NCBI GenBank assembly: GCA_022592435.1
Contig: JABYQS010000390.1
Span: 1-25,678, forward strand
Reading direction: 5' to 3'
Length of the DNA: 25,678 bases
Source: Cerioporus squamosus
Taxonomy: Eukaryota; Basidiomycota; Agaricomycetes; Polyporales; Polyporaceae
Positions 1-11,763 of this stretch are shown here, in pieces; positions within the stretch are counted from its first letter, which is position 1; each line of letters starts with the position of its first letter. Under the pieces are notes generated by a model that saw only the letters and a program-made list of their open reading frames with translations, had not been told where the DNA came from and searched no databases. A program made the position numbers and the translations under genes.

Positions 1-1826
1 GATCGCGCCCACTACGGCGGAGTCGCAGTCAGCGGGATGGAGGATGAGGAGAGGGACCATACCTATGTGGGAGACATTCCGCGTGCCGGTGATAACACTC
101 TCGAAGACATCGATCATAGTCGTTCCATGTACGTCGGGGCTGTCCGCACAGTATATTGCAGCACTACTGTAGGCCAGACTGGGGTTGACCACGCGTTTAG
201 CCAGTCTGTTCGATGCGAGCGTGCGTCAGCGACAGTCTCGCTCTTTTGGGAGGGCGAAAATCAGTACTGTTCGCGAGCGCCCAATGCTCTGCCAGTGGGC
301 TGTCGGGTGAGCGACTGGTTGTCTGGAGCCTCTCCTTCAACCTGGTGCACGAGGTTCGGGTACACCGCGTCCATGAAGTGAGACCAATCCGTAGGGGAGA
401 AGAGCTCCCGATAGAGCTGCACTGCAGAATCCGCCAGTATCAGCTACGCAGAGAAGTTGACGACTGCGGGACTTACGACGAATCTGCCCCGAGGTAAGAG
501 GACCTTTAGTGTCGGCTCTCGCAGCGTCATAAGATCCCCTAAGCAGCGCTTGTACTTTAGCATCAACATCGAGCGGGTTATCCCCTTCAGAGGCAGCGGC
601 GCAGCCCGCAGGGCCTGCGAGTGCGCATCCGGTGATAAGGGCCTTGTAGATGGTGTCCGCAGACACGAGCAAGTGCTCGAAGTGCTGCAATGTCCGAGTT
701 GGAGACGACCGAATCAGGCTGGGGACAGAAGACGGGTATGCTGGTACGTACGGTGGACACCTCGTGTGTCGCGAAGAACATGGGGTCTATAACCCCATCG
801 AGGACGACCCGTCCCACGCGCTGCGAAACGAGTAGTAAGTGCGGGAGAAGTAGAAGTACCGGTGATGAGAGATCCCACCTCGGTAAACACTAGTACAACG
901 GATTAGCTATGCGTTCTGAGGCGCGAGGGCCCAGACTATACTTACTGTTCACGAACCAAGACCCGATAAGCGTCCCATAGGATATGCCAAGATAGTTGAT
1001 AGATGCATCTGGACCGTCGAGCGCTTCCGCGATCGAGACCAAGTCGCGGACTGTCGCTGCCGTCCCGATATACCGCAAGTACTTCCCGGTCGGAGACTTC
1101 AGGCATCTTTGGCCGACCTCGTTGAATTTGTTCTGCAACGCCGAAGCTTGGTTGAGCAGGGCTTGCACGTCGGAGGGGTTGGCGAAGTTGCCAATCTCTT
1201 CGATACCGGTAAGTTCGATCGTTTCGTTGAAGAGCGCATCGTACTCCTCGGTGTCGTCGAAGCAGAAGATCTCGCCGGGTCTGCGGAACGCCATCATCAG
1301 CTGCGTTTAGAGTTGCTCGCGCTGAAAGGATCGAATACTTACACAGTATAGTTACCGACGCCTCGGGGATCCCATCCGACGATGTCGTAAACGCATCCGG
1401 TGAGTCCCAGAAGGAGGTCTTTGTTGTCATTGAGGAAGGAGAGGCCAGAGCCGCCTGGTCCGCCTACGTACATTCCTTCAGCAGTGCCCAAGCTCTATAG
1501 ACGAAGGCTAACTCACCGGGGTTGAAGAAGACTGTCCCCTTGCGCTCCTTGGTCGCATTCGCCTTGATGGCGGCCAGCCGCGCAGTTCCTACAGAGGCAT
1601 CGTGGTAGTCCAGCGGAACGTTCAAGAACCCACACGACAAGGTCGTGTCGTTGATGACTGAAGGGTCGCATGCTCTCCACTTAATCTCAGAAGTGTGCTG
1701 CGGATCCCGTCAGTAGGAATGCATCTCGCGGGCAACACTGCAACATACCAAGTTCGACGAGGTTGAGTACGCGCCGCAGCTTCCGAAGAGGTAAGCTGCG
1801 ATCGTGGAAGCTGTGAGAGGGTGCAT
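1..1826 (-). CDS. Secreted S33 alpha/beta-hydrolase, TAP-like (3' end outside window)
   Basis: Peptidase family S33 protein resembling tripeptidyl aminopeptidases, which release short peptides from protein N termini outside the cell. I chose the ATG at 1824-1826 because it gives a hydrophobic, signal-like first exon (MHPLTASTIAAYLFGSCGAY) and lies just downstream of a TATA box. Splicing by GT..AG introns gives, in order, the CGFLNVPLDYHD stretch, the oxyanion segment NPGGPGGSG (its first Gly codon split by an intron), YDIVGWDPRGVG, the nucleophile elbow GISYGT, MFTERVGRVVLDGVIDP, and a cap region ending in YCADSPD. The C-terminal domain with catalytic Asp and His lies beyond position 1, so activity cannot be judged. 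Intron positions match the complete paralogue at 7408-9753. No frame break was found. Peptidase rather than esterase activity is inferred from family; substrate unknown. Confidence 0.85.
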
Positions 1827-1864
1827 AGCTGAGGATGAAGTAACTGCGTGAGTACCCGCTAGAT

Positions 1865-1872
1865 CTTATATA
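1865..1872 (-). promoter_or_regulatory. TATA box of the S33 hydrolase at 1-1826
   Basis: The minus strand reads TATATAAG here, about 40 bp upstream of the chosen start codon at 1826. That implies a very short 5' leader. The position supports the start choice, but no other promoter element was identified. Confidence 0.45.
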
Positions 1873-2048
1873 GGACACCCCGTTGAGCCGTTTGATCGGT
1901 GTTCACAGGCGGACTCGTCCGACCACTTCGAGAGGGTTAGGGCGAGGTGGCATATGCCGCACATGACATCGGCATATAGAATGGCGTCGTCCGAAGGGCG
2001 GTTGAGGAGTCAAGGTAGGAGCATTCGCTGCGCATACAGGCGCATACG

Positions 2049-2165
2049 TGGCAGGAAACACCGAGGTCGGACATACTGAACAGGACCCGATGGTTACGGC
2101 GTCAGGGCTGAGGCTGTCGCTGCGCAGAACGCGTAGACATGGCTGGGAACACTGACGTCGGACAT
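2049..2165. repeat. Diverged direct repeat, two copies 91 bp apart
   Basis: A 26-bp stretch at 2049-2074 recurs at 2140-2165 with about 22 of 26 positions the same; both end in GTCGGACAT. Weaker similarity extends upstream of each copy, both starting with CGCTGCGCA. It may be a small old tandem duplication in the shared upstream region; no function is evident. Confidence 0.4.
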
Positions 2166-2726
2166 AGCGTATGGCAGCTCTCACCCGCGGCTTGCAGATT
2201 CGCAGCACAAGTGCATGCTCTCCATACAAACCCCAGCGCATTGAGATCTGTCGAACAGCGGCCCAGCGATCATTGTTGGCGAAATCACTGAACTGCTTTT
2301 ACTGCTGAGCTGGCCGAACTAGTATGAAGAGAATCGAGTCAGTCCATCCTGTTCTTTCTTTCCAGAAGATAGGGTATACCAATCGTACCACATAGCCGCG
2401 CAGCTCGAACCTCGCATCCTCGAGGTGGAAGAGGAGGTGCACAAAGGAAGACGAACGTGAGGTGGACGGCGGCCTTCGGGCTTGTCGAGGCTGGCGCCGA
2501 ACTCTACAAGGGAGATAAGATAAGATAATGCCGCCGTGAACAAAACCAACGACTGGGTCTCGGCGGTGACATGGGGTCACCGTGAGGCCGTTCTCCATCA
2601 TCATCACCTTTGTACTTGTCTCTAGCCCAGTTCTCTTGTTACACTGATTATGTTTCAGCCTCTGACGCAAGCGGGAACATCGCGCTTTCACCTCTGCCAT
2701 CTTAGCGCGCCGCACTTTGTTATCAA

Positions 2727-2742
2727 CCACCACCACCACCAC
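2727..2742. repeat. CCA/CAC trinucleotide microsatellite
   Basis: Five CCA units plus one base, just upstream of the start codon of the F-box-like gene and probably in its 5' leader or core promoter. Confidence 0.7.
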
Positions 2743-2757
2743 TAGGAACAAGTCGAC

Positions 2758-3818
2758 ATGCAGAGACACTCGCTGCCTATGGAGGTCATACAGAAGGTGG
2801 GTGTTTGTATCGTGTAACTTCTCTGGTTGAACGTCAGACTAGATCTACTTCGCAGAGTACGTGCAGTAACCGTCGGTGCTCAATGACTTGCTAACACCCT
2901 GCCTGACTCGCAGTATTCGAGCGTGCGGCGAGTCACGTCCCAACGGCCTCGTCAATTTGTCGAGTGTGCCACACCGCTCGTGCATGGGCCCTCCCTGTTC
3001 TCTACGAGACGATCGTGCTCCCCTCCTCGAGCAAGATCGAGCGCTTCGCATACTCGCAGATGGAGACACCATTCGATGTGGTCGTCGACCAGCTGCCCAT
3101 TCACCTCGTCCGCAAGATGTGGTTCGGGCCGACAAGCAGCTCCGAGGAGAACGACCTCGACTACAGCTCCCGGGAGTGGCCGATAACCCTCATGCACCAG
3201 ATCCTCACCCGCTGCACCGCGCTCTGCTCTCTCGCGTTCATCAACGTCGGCCAGGCACAGCTGTATCGCCTCACGAGCGTCATCCCCAAAACCGTCTCCT
3301 CCCTCGTTCTAGGCCCGGTCCACGGAGAGGTCGACTACCGCCACCTCCCCTGCGCGCCGAACCTGCACACGTTCACGAGCATGGACACGTTCATGCTCGA
3401 CACCGAGATCTGCGAGCTGGTGCTCTCGAGCACGATCCGCACGATCCGCAGGGTCTACACAACGCCTTCTGAGACCCGTGTGGCGCTCGCATTCGATCAG
3501 CTCGAGTGTGTCTACCGCGCGTCCGTGTTGGAGCGACTGGAGATCGTGTGCTATGGAGGAACGAAGGAAGCCGCTGCCGAAATCCTGGAAAGTGTGGCAA
3601 AGGAGCGCGACTATGACCGCACGCGAGTGGTGCTCGTCCCTAGGGCGTCAACCAAGAACGGGAAAGACGATGCCTTCGCAACGCTGTTCGAGGATTGGAA
3701 AGCGGAAGAGTACGATAGCGGCGGTATCCCCCCTCCACCGGCGTCACACGCCGTGGAGGAAGACGCAGAGCAGGCCAAGCACTTGTTCGACGACTGGATA
3801 ATCGCGGAGGACCGTTGA
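2758..3818 (+). CDS. F-box-like protein of unknown target
   Basis: Model: exon 1 at 2758-2796, a 19-bp micro-exon at 2838-2856, exon 3 from 2914 to the stop at 3816-3818, giving 320 residues. The second intron has a clear CTAAC branch site; the first is only 41 bp and less certain. The N terminus (HSLPMEVIQK, then FERAASHVPTASSICRVC followed by ARAWALPVLYE) has the pattern of basidiomycete F-box-like proteins: LPxE start, a Cys-rich middle, then R-x-WA-x-P-x-LY. F-box proteins couple targets to SCF ubiquitin ligases; that role is inferred. The middle has no visible leucine-rich repeat. The C-terminal tail is acidic and contains two similar motifs, LFEDWKAEE and LFDDWIIAE. It is the only plus-strand gene in the window. 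Confidence 0.65.
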
Positions 3819-4003
3819 AGGCGTAGGTGAAACAACGTAGCACGTCAATCTTCGTCGCTCACGTTTCATCTTCCTCACTCGTATCTTCATCCGAAAGCAG
3901 CGTCGGGATGTCGTTGCAGAGAGCTGCAGGGAGGGTGCACAGAGTGAGTGATACAACAACTACACACAAGGAGATAATCTTAAGACGTCTCAGGTACAAT
4001 ATA

Positions 4004-6414
4004 TTAGCAATCACCCATATACTTATTCTTCGGAATCTGCTGCTTGTAGTCGTCAACCCAGGTGGTCAAGTCCGCGTTGTAGTAGGCGTCCTTGTACCTG
4101 CAGATGGACCTCGTGAGACTCGGAGCGGCTATAGAAAGCCATATCATGCACGTACGTGTCAATATACGCCTTGGTCGGGAACGCTTCTGGGTCGCAGCCG
4201 ATATTGATGGCGTTTGGGTCCTGGTAGACCCGGATCCAGTCGACGCGCAACGTCGAAGGGAAGCGGAGGTGTTCGTAGTCGACGAAGCCGAAGTTCTCAG
4301 ATATGCCTAGGTTCATGATCAAATACTGCGATGCAACGGCGATCGTCAGCTGGTCTACATATGCAAATTGCAGAGATAGCAGAAGACTGACCATAGGCTC
4401 CTGAGGAATCGGGCGGTCGCTGATCTCAGAAACTGGGTCAGGGCCCACGCCGGGCTGACGGAGGGTCCACGCGAGCTGGCCATCAGTGATCCATCCGATG
4501 TACTGCCGGACATTGAGCACGATCGACAGGAAGGAAGTCTTAGGAACGGCGTACCGCATCGCCAACACCTGGCTTATATTGGAAGCCGTAGGTTGAGTAT
4601 TGCTGGCCCGAGAACTCGTACGCATCGGGATCTGACGGACGGTAGTGAGCCTGTGGTCGGCACATACACGGTGACTGAGGAAGGTGCAAGCACTCACTTG
4701 TCTTCGTGACCACCGATGTAGCCTGTTGGTACACACCGCCCTTGTACGAATTCATCCTGCTCTTCGTCTCGTCTCCGATGATCAAGTTGTCGCTCGTGTT
4801 GAGCCAGCTGTACTGATAGTTGAACGGCTAGATCGCGGGATCCACACGTCAGCACCGAGCGGTATTGTTCGTAGTGATACTCATACCGCCCATTGTCCGG
4901 ATTGCGACACGGCGCCGTACTCGGCTCCGGAGGGGCCACCAATCTGCATGCGAATCATGAGCGGTGCGCACAGCAGATCGAGCGTAGCAACCATACCTGA
5001 GCTTCAAACATGTCGATCTCGGGCGCACCACGACCGACGTAGTCACCGTTCTCGTGTTGAGGCCCCGGATGCGACTCCCCAGGGCACGTGCAGCGGGACA
5101 GCCTCTGGCCAGGCTGGTAGGATAGCGCGCCGTCGTTGTACTGGTCGTTATCAGTGAGCGCAGCGACGGGGATACCGTTCCGAGTTTGGTTCGGCGCAGT
5201 GCCAACATCACATGCGTCGTATGTGTATGGCCACTGAGACCGGAGAAGTCCTGTCAATGAGGCTCGAGAGTATCCCGATGTAACGTACGTACCGTGCCAT
5301 CGAGGCTGGCACCGTAGCCAGCCCGCCCGAGGTTCCCCATCGCCCAGATGGCGGGCCACAGACCGTGGATGTTGTTGAAGCCAGGCAGCATGACCGACGC
5401 CTCGACGAGGCCACCGGTGAAGCAAAACTTGTTCCATGTCGACATCAGGCCGCCCGTGTAGTTCAGCCCGTGGTTCGGCTTGTCTGTCAGCGTGATCTCC
5501 AGGGATCCGTTGCGGGTCATGATCGCCTCGGGGTCGTACCACTCCTTGTTACCCGTAGCCCAGTAGTGCAGGTCGACAGCTTCCCAGTACGGGTCATCCC
5601 CCGGGTAGAACGTACGCCCTTCCACGTTGAATTCGTCGCTATATACGAGTGTCCAGGTCTGCCCGGTGACGTAGTCGACCTTCGTCTTCAACTCCTCGGG
5701 TGTATCTTTGTCGATGAGTCCCCAGTTTCCAGGGATATCTGGGACTTGCCCGGTGGCGTTGGTCCCACCGAAGTTGAATCCACCCAGGTACGACAGAGGA
5801 GGCTTCGTCAAGGCAGTGATTAGCGGATATCCTGCGCTGCAGGTGATGATGTGAGCGGGAGATGTTCACGTGCTGAACACAGAGACTGGACGCTCACAAC
5901 AACGCGATGATACCGGCAGCAAGGACGAACGTGCATCCGAGGTTCAGTATACCGCGAGCGGTGAAAATGGTCCCGCCACCGTCGCGCTTGTGGTCTCTGA
6001 CGGGGTCCGGAGTGTGCAATTTGTCGTCCTGTTCCGGACCGTCGAAGTACTCGGCATCAACGGGAAGGATATACTGCATTGCGACTGTGAGTTGATCGCC
6101 ACCGGACTGTCCCTTCATCGCTGCACCTACCTTCTCTGAAATGGAAGGATGATTGCTGTCGTTGCCAGACTAGGACGCAGATTGAATGATAAGTTTGAAA
6201 ACGATAAGGACGCATTGGCACTCACAAGTGAGGAGTGACTGCTTTGAGGACGAAGGAACCTCGGTTGAGGACCCCGAAGAGCTTGCGGAGCGAGGTTTCC
6301 TTGTCCTCTTGCCAAGTGAGAGCTAGCTATAGGAGGCTGGCTAGCGACAGGCTTCATGGCGGAGTACCCAGACTGTCCAGGCCGGGTCCGGGGCGCAGAA
6401 GCTGGTGGGGGCAT
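4004..6414 (-). CDS. KRE6/SKN1 family beta-glucan synthesis-associated protein (GH16)
   Basis: Type II membrane protein of the KRE6/SKN1 family, needed in fungi for beta-1,6-glucan of the cell wall; it acts in the secretory pathway or at the cell surface. Ten exons splice to 614 residues: 6414-6226, 6133-5898, 5836-5293, 5233-4997, 4943-4887, 4827-4698, 4631-4555, 4502-4392, 4325-4156, 4097-4004. Residues 1-120 form a Ser/Pro-rich cytosolic tail followed by HTPDPVRDHKRDGGG. One membrane segment (ILNLGCTFVLAAGIIALF) spans about 122-142, and the rest is the lumenal GH16-like domain: LVYSDEFNVEGRTF, the HGLWPAIWAMGN block, and the active-site motif EIDMFE near 395-400. The usual C-terminal DWIRVYQDP segment and Cys residues are present. 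No frame break was found. The ATG at 6414 gives a family-like tail; an upstream ATG at 6584 is in another frame. Confidence 0.92.
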
Positions 6415-7407
6415 CTCACGGACTGAAGTCTACGGTGGAAAGGAGTGACGCGGCGGGGAGCCTGTAAGGAAGGAAAGGGATGAAGGGGACTGGGGTGGTC
6501 CGCTCTAGGTAACGCGGGTTGGGGGGATGGCGATCGTGCGTGTCTATGGGCTATGGGGATCCGCGTGCGCGACGTCCCGTCCATATATTGAAACCCAGTC
6601 TGTACCTACCTGCAGTCCAGCACGGCCCCATCCCGGTATCCATCAAGAACTAGTGACAATACAGAGCGCGCGAGGCTTCTTTTCGCCGTCCGGAACGTAT
6701 GTGAGGTTGCTGGCCCCGTGTGTGTACTGGCCATCTCACGTCGTATCTGGTATCATCTGCGCCGCCCGTGATGAACGGCGAACATTTTCCCAGCACTGTC
6801 AAAGGCCGTCGTGCACTTCGACTGGCATACGACACAAGCATGATCGACCTGAGAGCAACTCTGCAGGTAAGTGCGATTCGAGTCCGACGAGATGTAGTTA
6901 CATACATCCGCATAAGTGTTCGGCCCGAGAGGAGTACTCACTACTCAGTGATTCGCGATCCTCGACTCTGCCAGCGGTGCACAGCTCCGTCGAGGGAAGG
7001 TCGACCCGGAGAGGGATGCGCAAATCGCGGTGTTGTGATGGCAACATATACCTAGTGCTGTCCTCAAGGCGCGGGTTGTAACTTGTGGGCCCCGGCCCCA
7101 AAGGCCGGGTGGGACTGGTATGCTGCAGCGCGCAATGTCAAGGGGAGATCCAGCCGGCGCTCAGCCATTATCCTCCGCGTGCGACCTCCCACGCTTCTTG
7201 GCATCGGCGGCGTCAATACAAGCTTATATGTCGGCCTGAACTCACCAGTCACAAGGCTACCTCTGTGGGCGAGATCAGGGCATCGTTGTCTCATCGGACT
7301 TGAGATGCCGGGAGTATTTGCTGCTTGCCGTGGCGGCATGTTGAGATGTCAATATTCAGAACAATGTCATATGCGATCGCCTGATCGCATCCAGTTGACA
7401 AGAGAAG
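6415..7407. other. Intergenic region, no gene seen
   Basis: About 1 kb upstream of the KRE6-like gene and downstream of the second S33 hydrolase. Open frames on both strands (the longest at 6527-7081) show no recognisable domain, codon pattern or intron structure. It presumably holds the KRE6-like promoter. Confidence 0.5.
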
Positions 7408-9753
7408 CTATATGTCGATAGCAGGCATGCTAGCGAGGATGGCAGCGGTGTTGACGCCAGGGAACACCTCGAAGTCCGCATCCACCTCGCAGACAGTCTC
7501 ATCGCCTTGGGGCAGCTGCGGAGGCGTGGTATTAGTCGAAGTCGCAACAGACCGCTTGGGACCGTCTGTCAACTCACAGTTCCGTTGACCATGTACGCTC
7601 TGATGTGGTCGGAGATACACGCGGAAGGCTCTGCCTGAGAGGTGTGCTAGCACCGCAAAGAGAGCATGATAATATATCAGTTCCTCGGGATCGCAAGTGA
7701 GGCAACGTGCGGAACTTACTCCGAAGCCGTTCAATCGGACTAGCGTGGCGCGGTCTCCCAGCTCATCCGCAACAGCCTTCGCCCCTGAAAACGGAGTTGC
7801 AGGATCGAACTATTGCATCTATCAGCATGAAGAACGCGAGGTACGGGATCTGATGAATCCTCACAGTGTTCCCTATCACGAGGATCGGATTCGCGAGGGT
7901 CTTGTTGAAAGGTCCCTCGTAGCGCTCGACAGCGCGGGCGGGCCAGAACGGGCAGTAGTAGGTCGCGAAGGGCCACGCAGCAGCGACTGTGGAGATCGTA
8001 AGTAAAGTGCGAAGGATGAAAAGTTCCAGGGCCTCGTACACATAGCTGAGACATTGTTGGATGTAGAGATTATGCCTTGGAAGACATCGGTCATGTTCGC
8101 GCCCGTGCCGTCTCTACTATCACCGCATATGATCGCTTCTGTACTGTACGGCAACGTCCCTTTCTCCTCGCGTCTCCCGATACTGTGGAAGGATGAGTAG
8201 GATTCACGCGGCAGTCGTCGAGATTCACTGACTTCCTGCGCTGGGTCGCGGTCGCGTTCCCTTTCGACTCAGCCTGTACTTCTTGCACGATTTGCGCCAA
8301 TGTGGTATTGACGAACGAAGCCCACGCAGTCGGAACGTACATGATCGTCCGTAACAACGCTATTGTTACATCGCAGTTAGCACTTGGGAGCGAATGATCA
8401 GTGTGTTTGGACGTACCACGAATCTGCCCGGATGTCACAGGTACGGAAGCGTTCGCCCGGAAGGCATCATGCGCAGCCTGGAGCAACGCTTGTATGCCGT
8501 CGTTCACATCCAGCGGAGTCTGGCCTGTTGTTGTAATCGGACAACCACTCGGACCCGACAAAGCGCAGCCGGTGAAGAAGGCCTCGTACACCCTGTCGGC
8601 GTCCGCCAGTTGCGCTCCCCATCCAGACTTTGTGGACATGAAAACATAGTCAGCACGAATGGATACTCGAACCGTATTGGACATACCAGGGCTACATCCA
8701 CAGTACCGAACCTGACAGGATCTACCACGCCGTCGAGTACGACATGACCGACGCGCTACTCAAGATGTCAGCTAAGCTCCGTCAACAACGGGCTAGCCGC
8801 GCACCTCTGGGAACACTGAGAGGGAAGGTCAGCCTACTTCACGCGATACAAGGGGATATACTCACTATTGATAAACCACGAGCCTAGAATTGTCCCATAG
8901 GAGAGGCCAATGTAGTTAACAGGGCTCCCAGGACCGTCTAGAGCGTCCGCAAGCGCAGCGAGGTCGCGAGCAGTAGCGGCTGTGCCAACGTACTGCAAGT
9001 ACTTGCCATCTAAGGGCTGCGAGCACCGCTGTGCGAGGCCGTCGTACTTCTCCTGCATTATACCAGCCTGAGCGAGGAGGTTTCGTACGTCGGCCGAGTC
9101 GGTAAAGTTCCCCGTCATCTCGATCCCGGTACTCTCTATGGTTCCACTGAAGAACGTTTGCTGTTCTTCCACGCTGTCGAAGCAGAACACATCTCCAGGT
9201 CTGTAGACGGATACGGTTAGCGCTGCGATGTATGCGGGTTAAAGGAAACTGACACCGTGACGGTGCCCACACCGCGCGGGTCCCAGCTGACGACGTCATA
9301 ATAGCCTCCCGTCTGGTCCAGCAGCAAGGCGGCGGTACTATTGAGATCGGTGATGCCGGAGACGCCAGGTCCTCCTATGTAGCGCAATTCATTCAGAGTG
9401 GGACGATCAGCCTCATGGATGTCTCGTACCTGGGTTCATAAACACCGTTCCGCGACGCTCGCGCGTCGCGTTTGCCTTCACAAGACCGAGTCGTGCCGTG
9501 CCTATCGAGCGATCGTGGTAGTCCAATGGAACATCGAAGAACCCGCATTGAAGCGTGGTATCCAAAGCCAGAGCAGGATCGCATGGACTCCACTGGACCT
9601 TAGTACCCGGCTAAGAGCAGATTCGTGAGTGAGCGACTCTTTGGCTCTGGTTGGGGAACGTACCTTTGACGCGACGGTGTCCCTTCCGACACCAAGCAAG
9701 GTGCCGCCACAGAACAGTGGTGCCAAAGAGCACAGAGCGTGCGGGACTTTCAT
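7408..9753 (-). CDS. Secreted S33 alpha/beta-hydrolase, TAP-like, complete
   Basis: Complete paralogue of the hydrolase at 1-1826; a likely secreted tripeptidyl-aminopeptidase-like enzyme. Thirteen exons give 554 residues: 9753-9664, 9598-9430, 9374-9254, 9200-8866, 8815-8805 (11 bp), 8755-8687, 8627-8417, 8359-8233, 8182-8040, 7986-7865, 7809-7720, 7646-7578, 7515-7408. The first exon is a signal peptide (MKVPHALCSLAPLFCGG). The oxyanion segment is NPGGPGVSG. The probable catalytic triad is Ser227 in GLSYGT, Asp468 in GNTFDPATP and His497 in GFGHTS, the last two in the TAP C-terminal domain. FPERVGHVVLDGVVDP is the usual strand after the nucleophile. Many Cys residues and Asn-x-Thr sites fit secretion. 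All exons join in frame. Substrate unknown. Confidence 0.88.
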
Positions 9754-10933
9754 GCTGAGTATGTTGGAGTCAACCCGGCGCTGAAGTCTGTAGCCTTTGT
9801 AGGTTGCTCATCCCGCAGTACCCGCGCAGCGTCTTGCGGGCAGCAGGGCCGGCAGTGCGCTGCTACTGCGGTCTTGGCAGTAAGCGCGACGTCGCAGTAG
9901 GTTTCATGCGGGCGAAGTAGGTTCTACTACGCGCTGCATCAAAAAGTGTTGTAAACCGTGCCGACGTTGACACTTACCTGTACGACTTCGGACGCAGTCT
10001 GAGCGCGATTTTGATAATGCTTGCCCAGCTGCGCCGAGTTCAGCCTGAGTAGCGTTCCGCATGAGCAGCAGAAGATCATGCGGAATAGTCCAGCTTGCCA
10101 GACGGCGGTGACATATTGACATCACAACTTGGAGATCATCGGGACAACACAAGCAACAGACACGAACAAGGGTCTTTTCTTGCTTTCCACTCCGCACGAG
10201 GCAGGATGTTGACTTCGGGGACCACAGCAACCAGGAACACGTACCTCCAAGACACCTCATGCATCGTTGCGTTCATACAAGGCACACCCGGGCCCGTCGG
10301 ACGCATGCTTGCGTTGTGCTTGTGGCACGCAAGTGCATCAGCATCTTTCAGCCTTTCGTGGGTGGGACAGACGATACTCACTAGAGAGCTACCCACCCGA
10401 ACCGTCCTCCAGCCCCATCTGCGTAACCTCGTCACATCCCAATAGGTCCACAGGCCTTACCGAGACTGCATGACTTTCAATGCTCACAGATGTCCCTACG
10501 AGTCCGAAGTTTGAAGTAACCGAGGCGTGTCGTTCCTTCACAAAGCGAGTAGTCACGCAAGAACAATGAAGAGTATCAGCTCGTATTGTGCGATGAGTGG
10601 GTGGGAGGAGGAAGACGGGCGATGAAAGGGCTCGACGACAAGAGACAAGCCCGACAAGCCCAGTCAGAAGCGCCCGCATAGAGCCTTCGGCCCGACGCAG
10701 CCACGAGGCTATCAACCTTCCAAGAACCTCGCAATGGAGGCAAGGGTACGCATCACCGGATGCAAAAGGATAAGCACACAGTATTGTGTAGCGAAGTCGC
10801 GAGATGTCTGAATAATCCATGTGATCGATGTGTGCAGCATAAGATACATGAGGCTGGTGCTAGAGATACAATGATGGTCCGAAAGCCGCGGTGGATTCGA
10901 AGCCATGGTCCGCACTTCTACTACTTCACGCGC
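9754..10933. other. Intergenic region, no gene seen
   Basis: About 1.2 kb between the S33 hydrolase start and the end of the first Ser/Thr-rich gene. Open frames at 9904-10260 and 10389-10820 on the minus strand lack motifs, a signal peptide or supporting splice sites. No transposon feature was seen. Confidence 0.45.
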
Positions 10934-11640
10934 TCACGGAGGTAGTTGTGGGGCGGCAGTAGAGAACGCCGTCGTCGTCGGCTCAGAGCCCAATGCCGTA
11001 GTAGACAGAATGGAGAACGAACCGTCCGTCGGCGCGGTGAACGACGAATCGGTGGCTGCCGGCGTCGCCGAAGCGGTCGCGTTGTCCGAGACAGTGACTA
11101 CGGTCGCGTACGGAACTACGGCCGTGTACGTCGTGTTGAACGTCACCGTGAGCGCGGTGATGCTGCTGCCAGACGCGGACAACGTCGTCGACAAAGGGAT
11201 CTCCGTCGACACCTCGATGATGTTCGTGACTGGGATGTCCGTCAAGAACGTAATAACGCCCGGGGTGGCGGGATCCGTGAAGTTGACGAGCCCCGTGGGC
11301 GTGGGGAAGAACGGGTCGGTGCCATTGAAGGGGCTCGTGGAGTTGTCCGTGAATGTGGAAGGGTTACCCGACAGGGTGCTTGAGGGCGTGAAGGAATCGG
11401 TGGCGTTACTGAACGAAGTCGTGGGGAAGATATCGCTCGATGAGGGTACCGGTGTTCCCGATGCCGAGGACACTATCGAGGAAGAGACGTCCCTCCCACC
11501 GATGAAGGGTGCCCTAAAGTACGGACTCGCGGCGCCTGACACAACGACGTTAGCAGAAGGATCTAACCATGACGAATACGAGCAGACGTACTGTTGCCGA
11601 CAAGAAGAGCAGACAAGACAAAGCTGAGCATGTGCATCAT
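10934..11640 (-). CDS. Secreted Ser/Thr-rich mucin-like protein 1
   Basis: Not matched to a named family. Exon 1 (11640-11592, 49 bp) encodes MMHMLSFVLSALLVGN; a phase-1 GTACGT..TCAG intron follows; exon 2 is 11535-10934. The product is 216 residues: a signal peptide, then about 195 residues dominated by Ser, Thr, Pro and Ala with several Asn-x-Ser/Thr sites (NATD, NSTS, NGTD, NFTD, NTTY, NATA). There is no tandem repeat, no Cys-rich domain and no hydrophobic GPI-type tail. It is likely a heavily O-mannosylated secreted or wall-associated protein; this is inferred from composition. The 49-bp first exon, Met-Met start and intron phase are shared with the two genes downstream (12831-13406 and 14716-15685), suggesting a common origin. 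A longer frame starting at 11749 ignores the intron and lacks a signal peptide. Confidence 0.72.
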
Positions 11641-11755
11641 GACTGTCGTGAGGTAGAAAAGGTGGTACTGTGCGTAGAGGTAGTGGGAGAAGATCGAAGA
11701 CAAAGGGAAAGGGCAGATGGGCAGATGTAAGCGGCTGCGAAACCTCCATTCCGCC

Positions 11756-11763
11756 TTTATATA
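11756..11763 (-). promoter_or_regulatory. TATA box of Ser/Thr-rich gene 1
   Basis: The minus strand reads TATATAAA followed by GG, about 115 bp upstream of the start at 11640. The neighbouring genes have related TATA-like boxes about 80-95 bp upstream of their starts. Confidence 0.5.

Larger units (their letters stand above)
1873..2757. other. Intergenic region between divergent genes
   Basis: About 0.9 kb between the minus-strand hydrolase and the plus-strand F-box-like gene. The open frames here show no family motif and no plausible intron pattern. It holds a diverged direct repeat (2049-2165) and a short CCA microsatellite (2727-2742). It must contain the promoters of both divergent genes. 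Confidence 0.5.

Noticed and set aside
180..330. Apparent premature stop in the partial S33 hydrolase
   Set aside because: A GTACTG..AACAG intron removes it and joins the exons in frame to LAYSSAAIYCAD.
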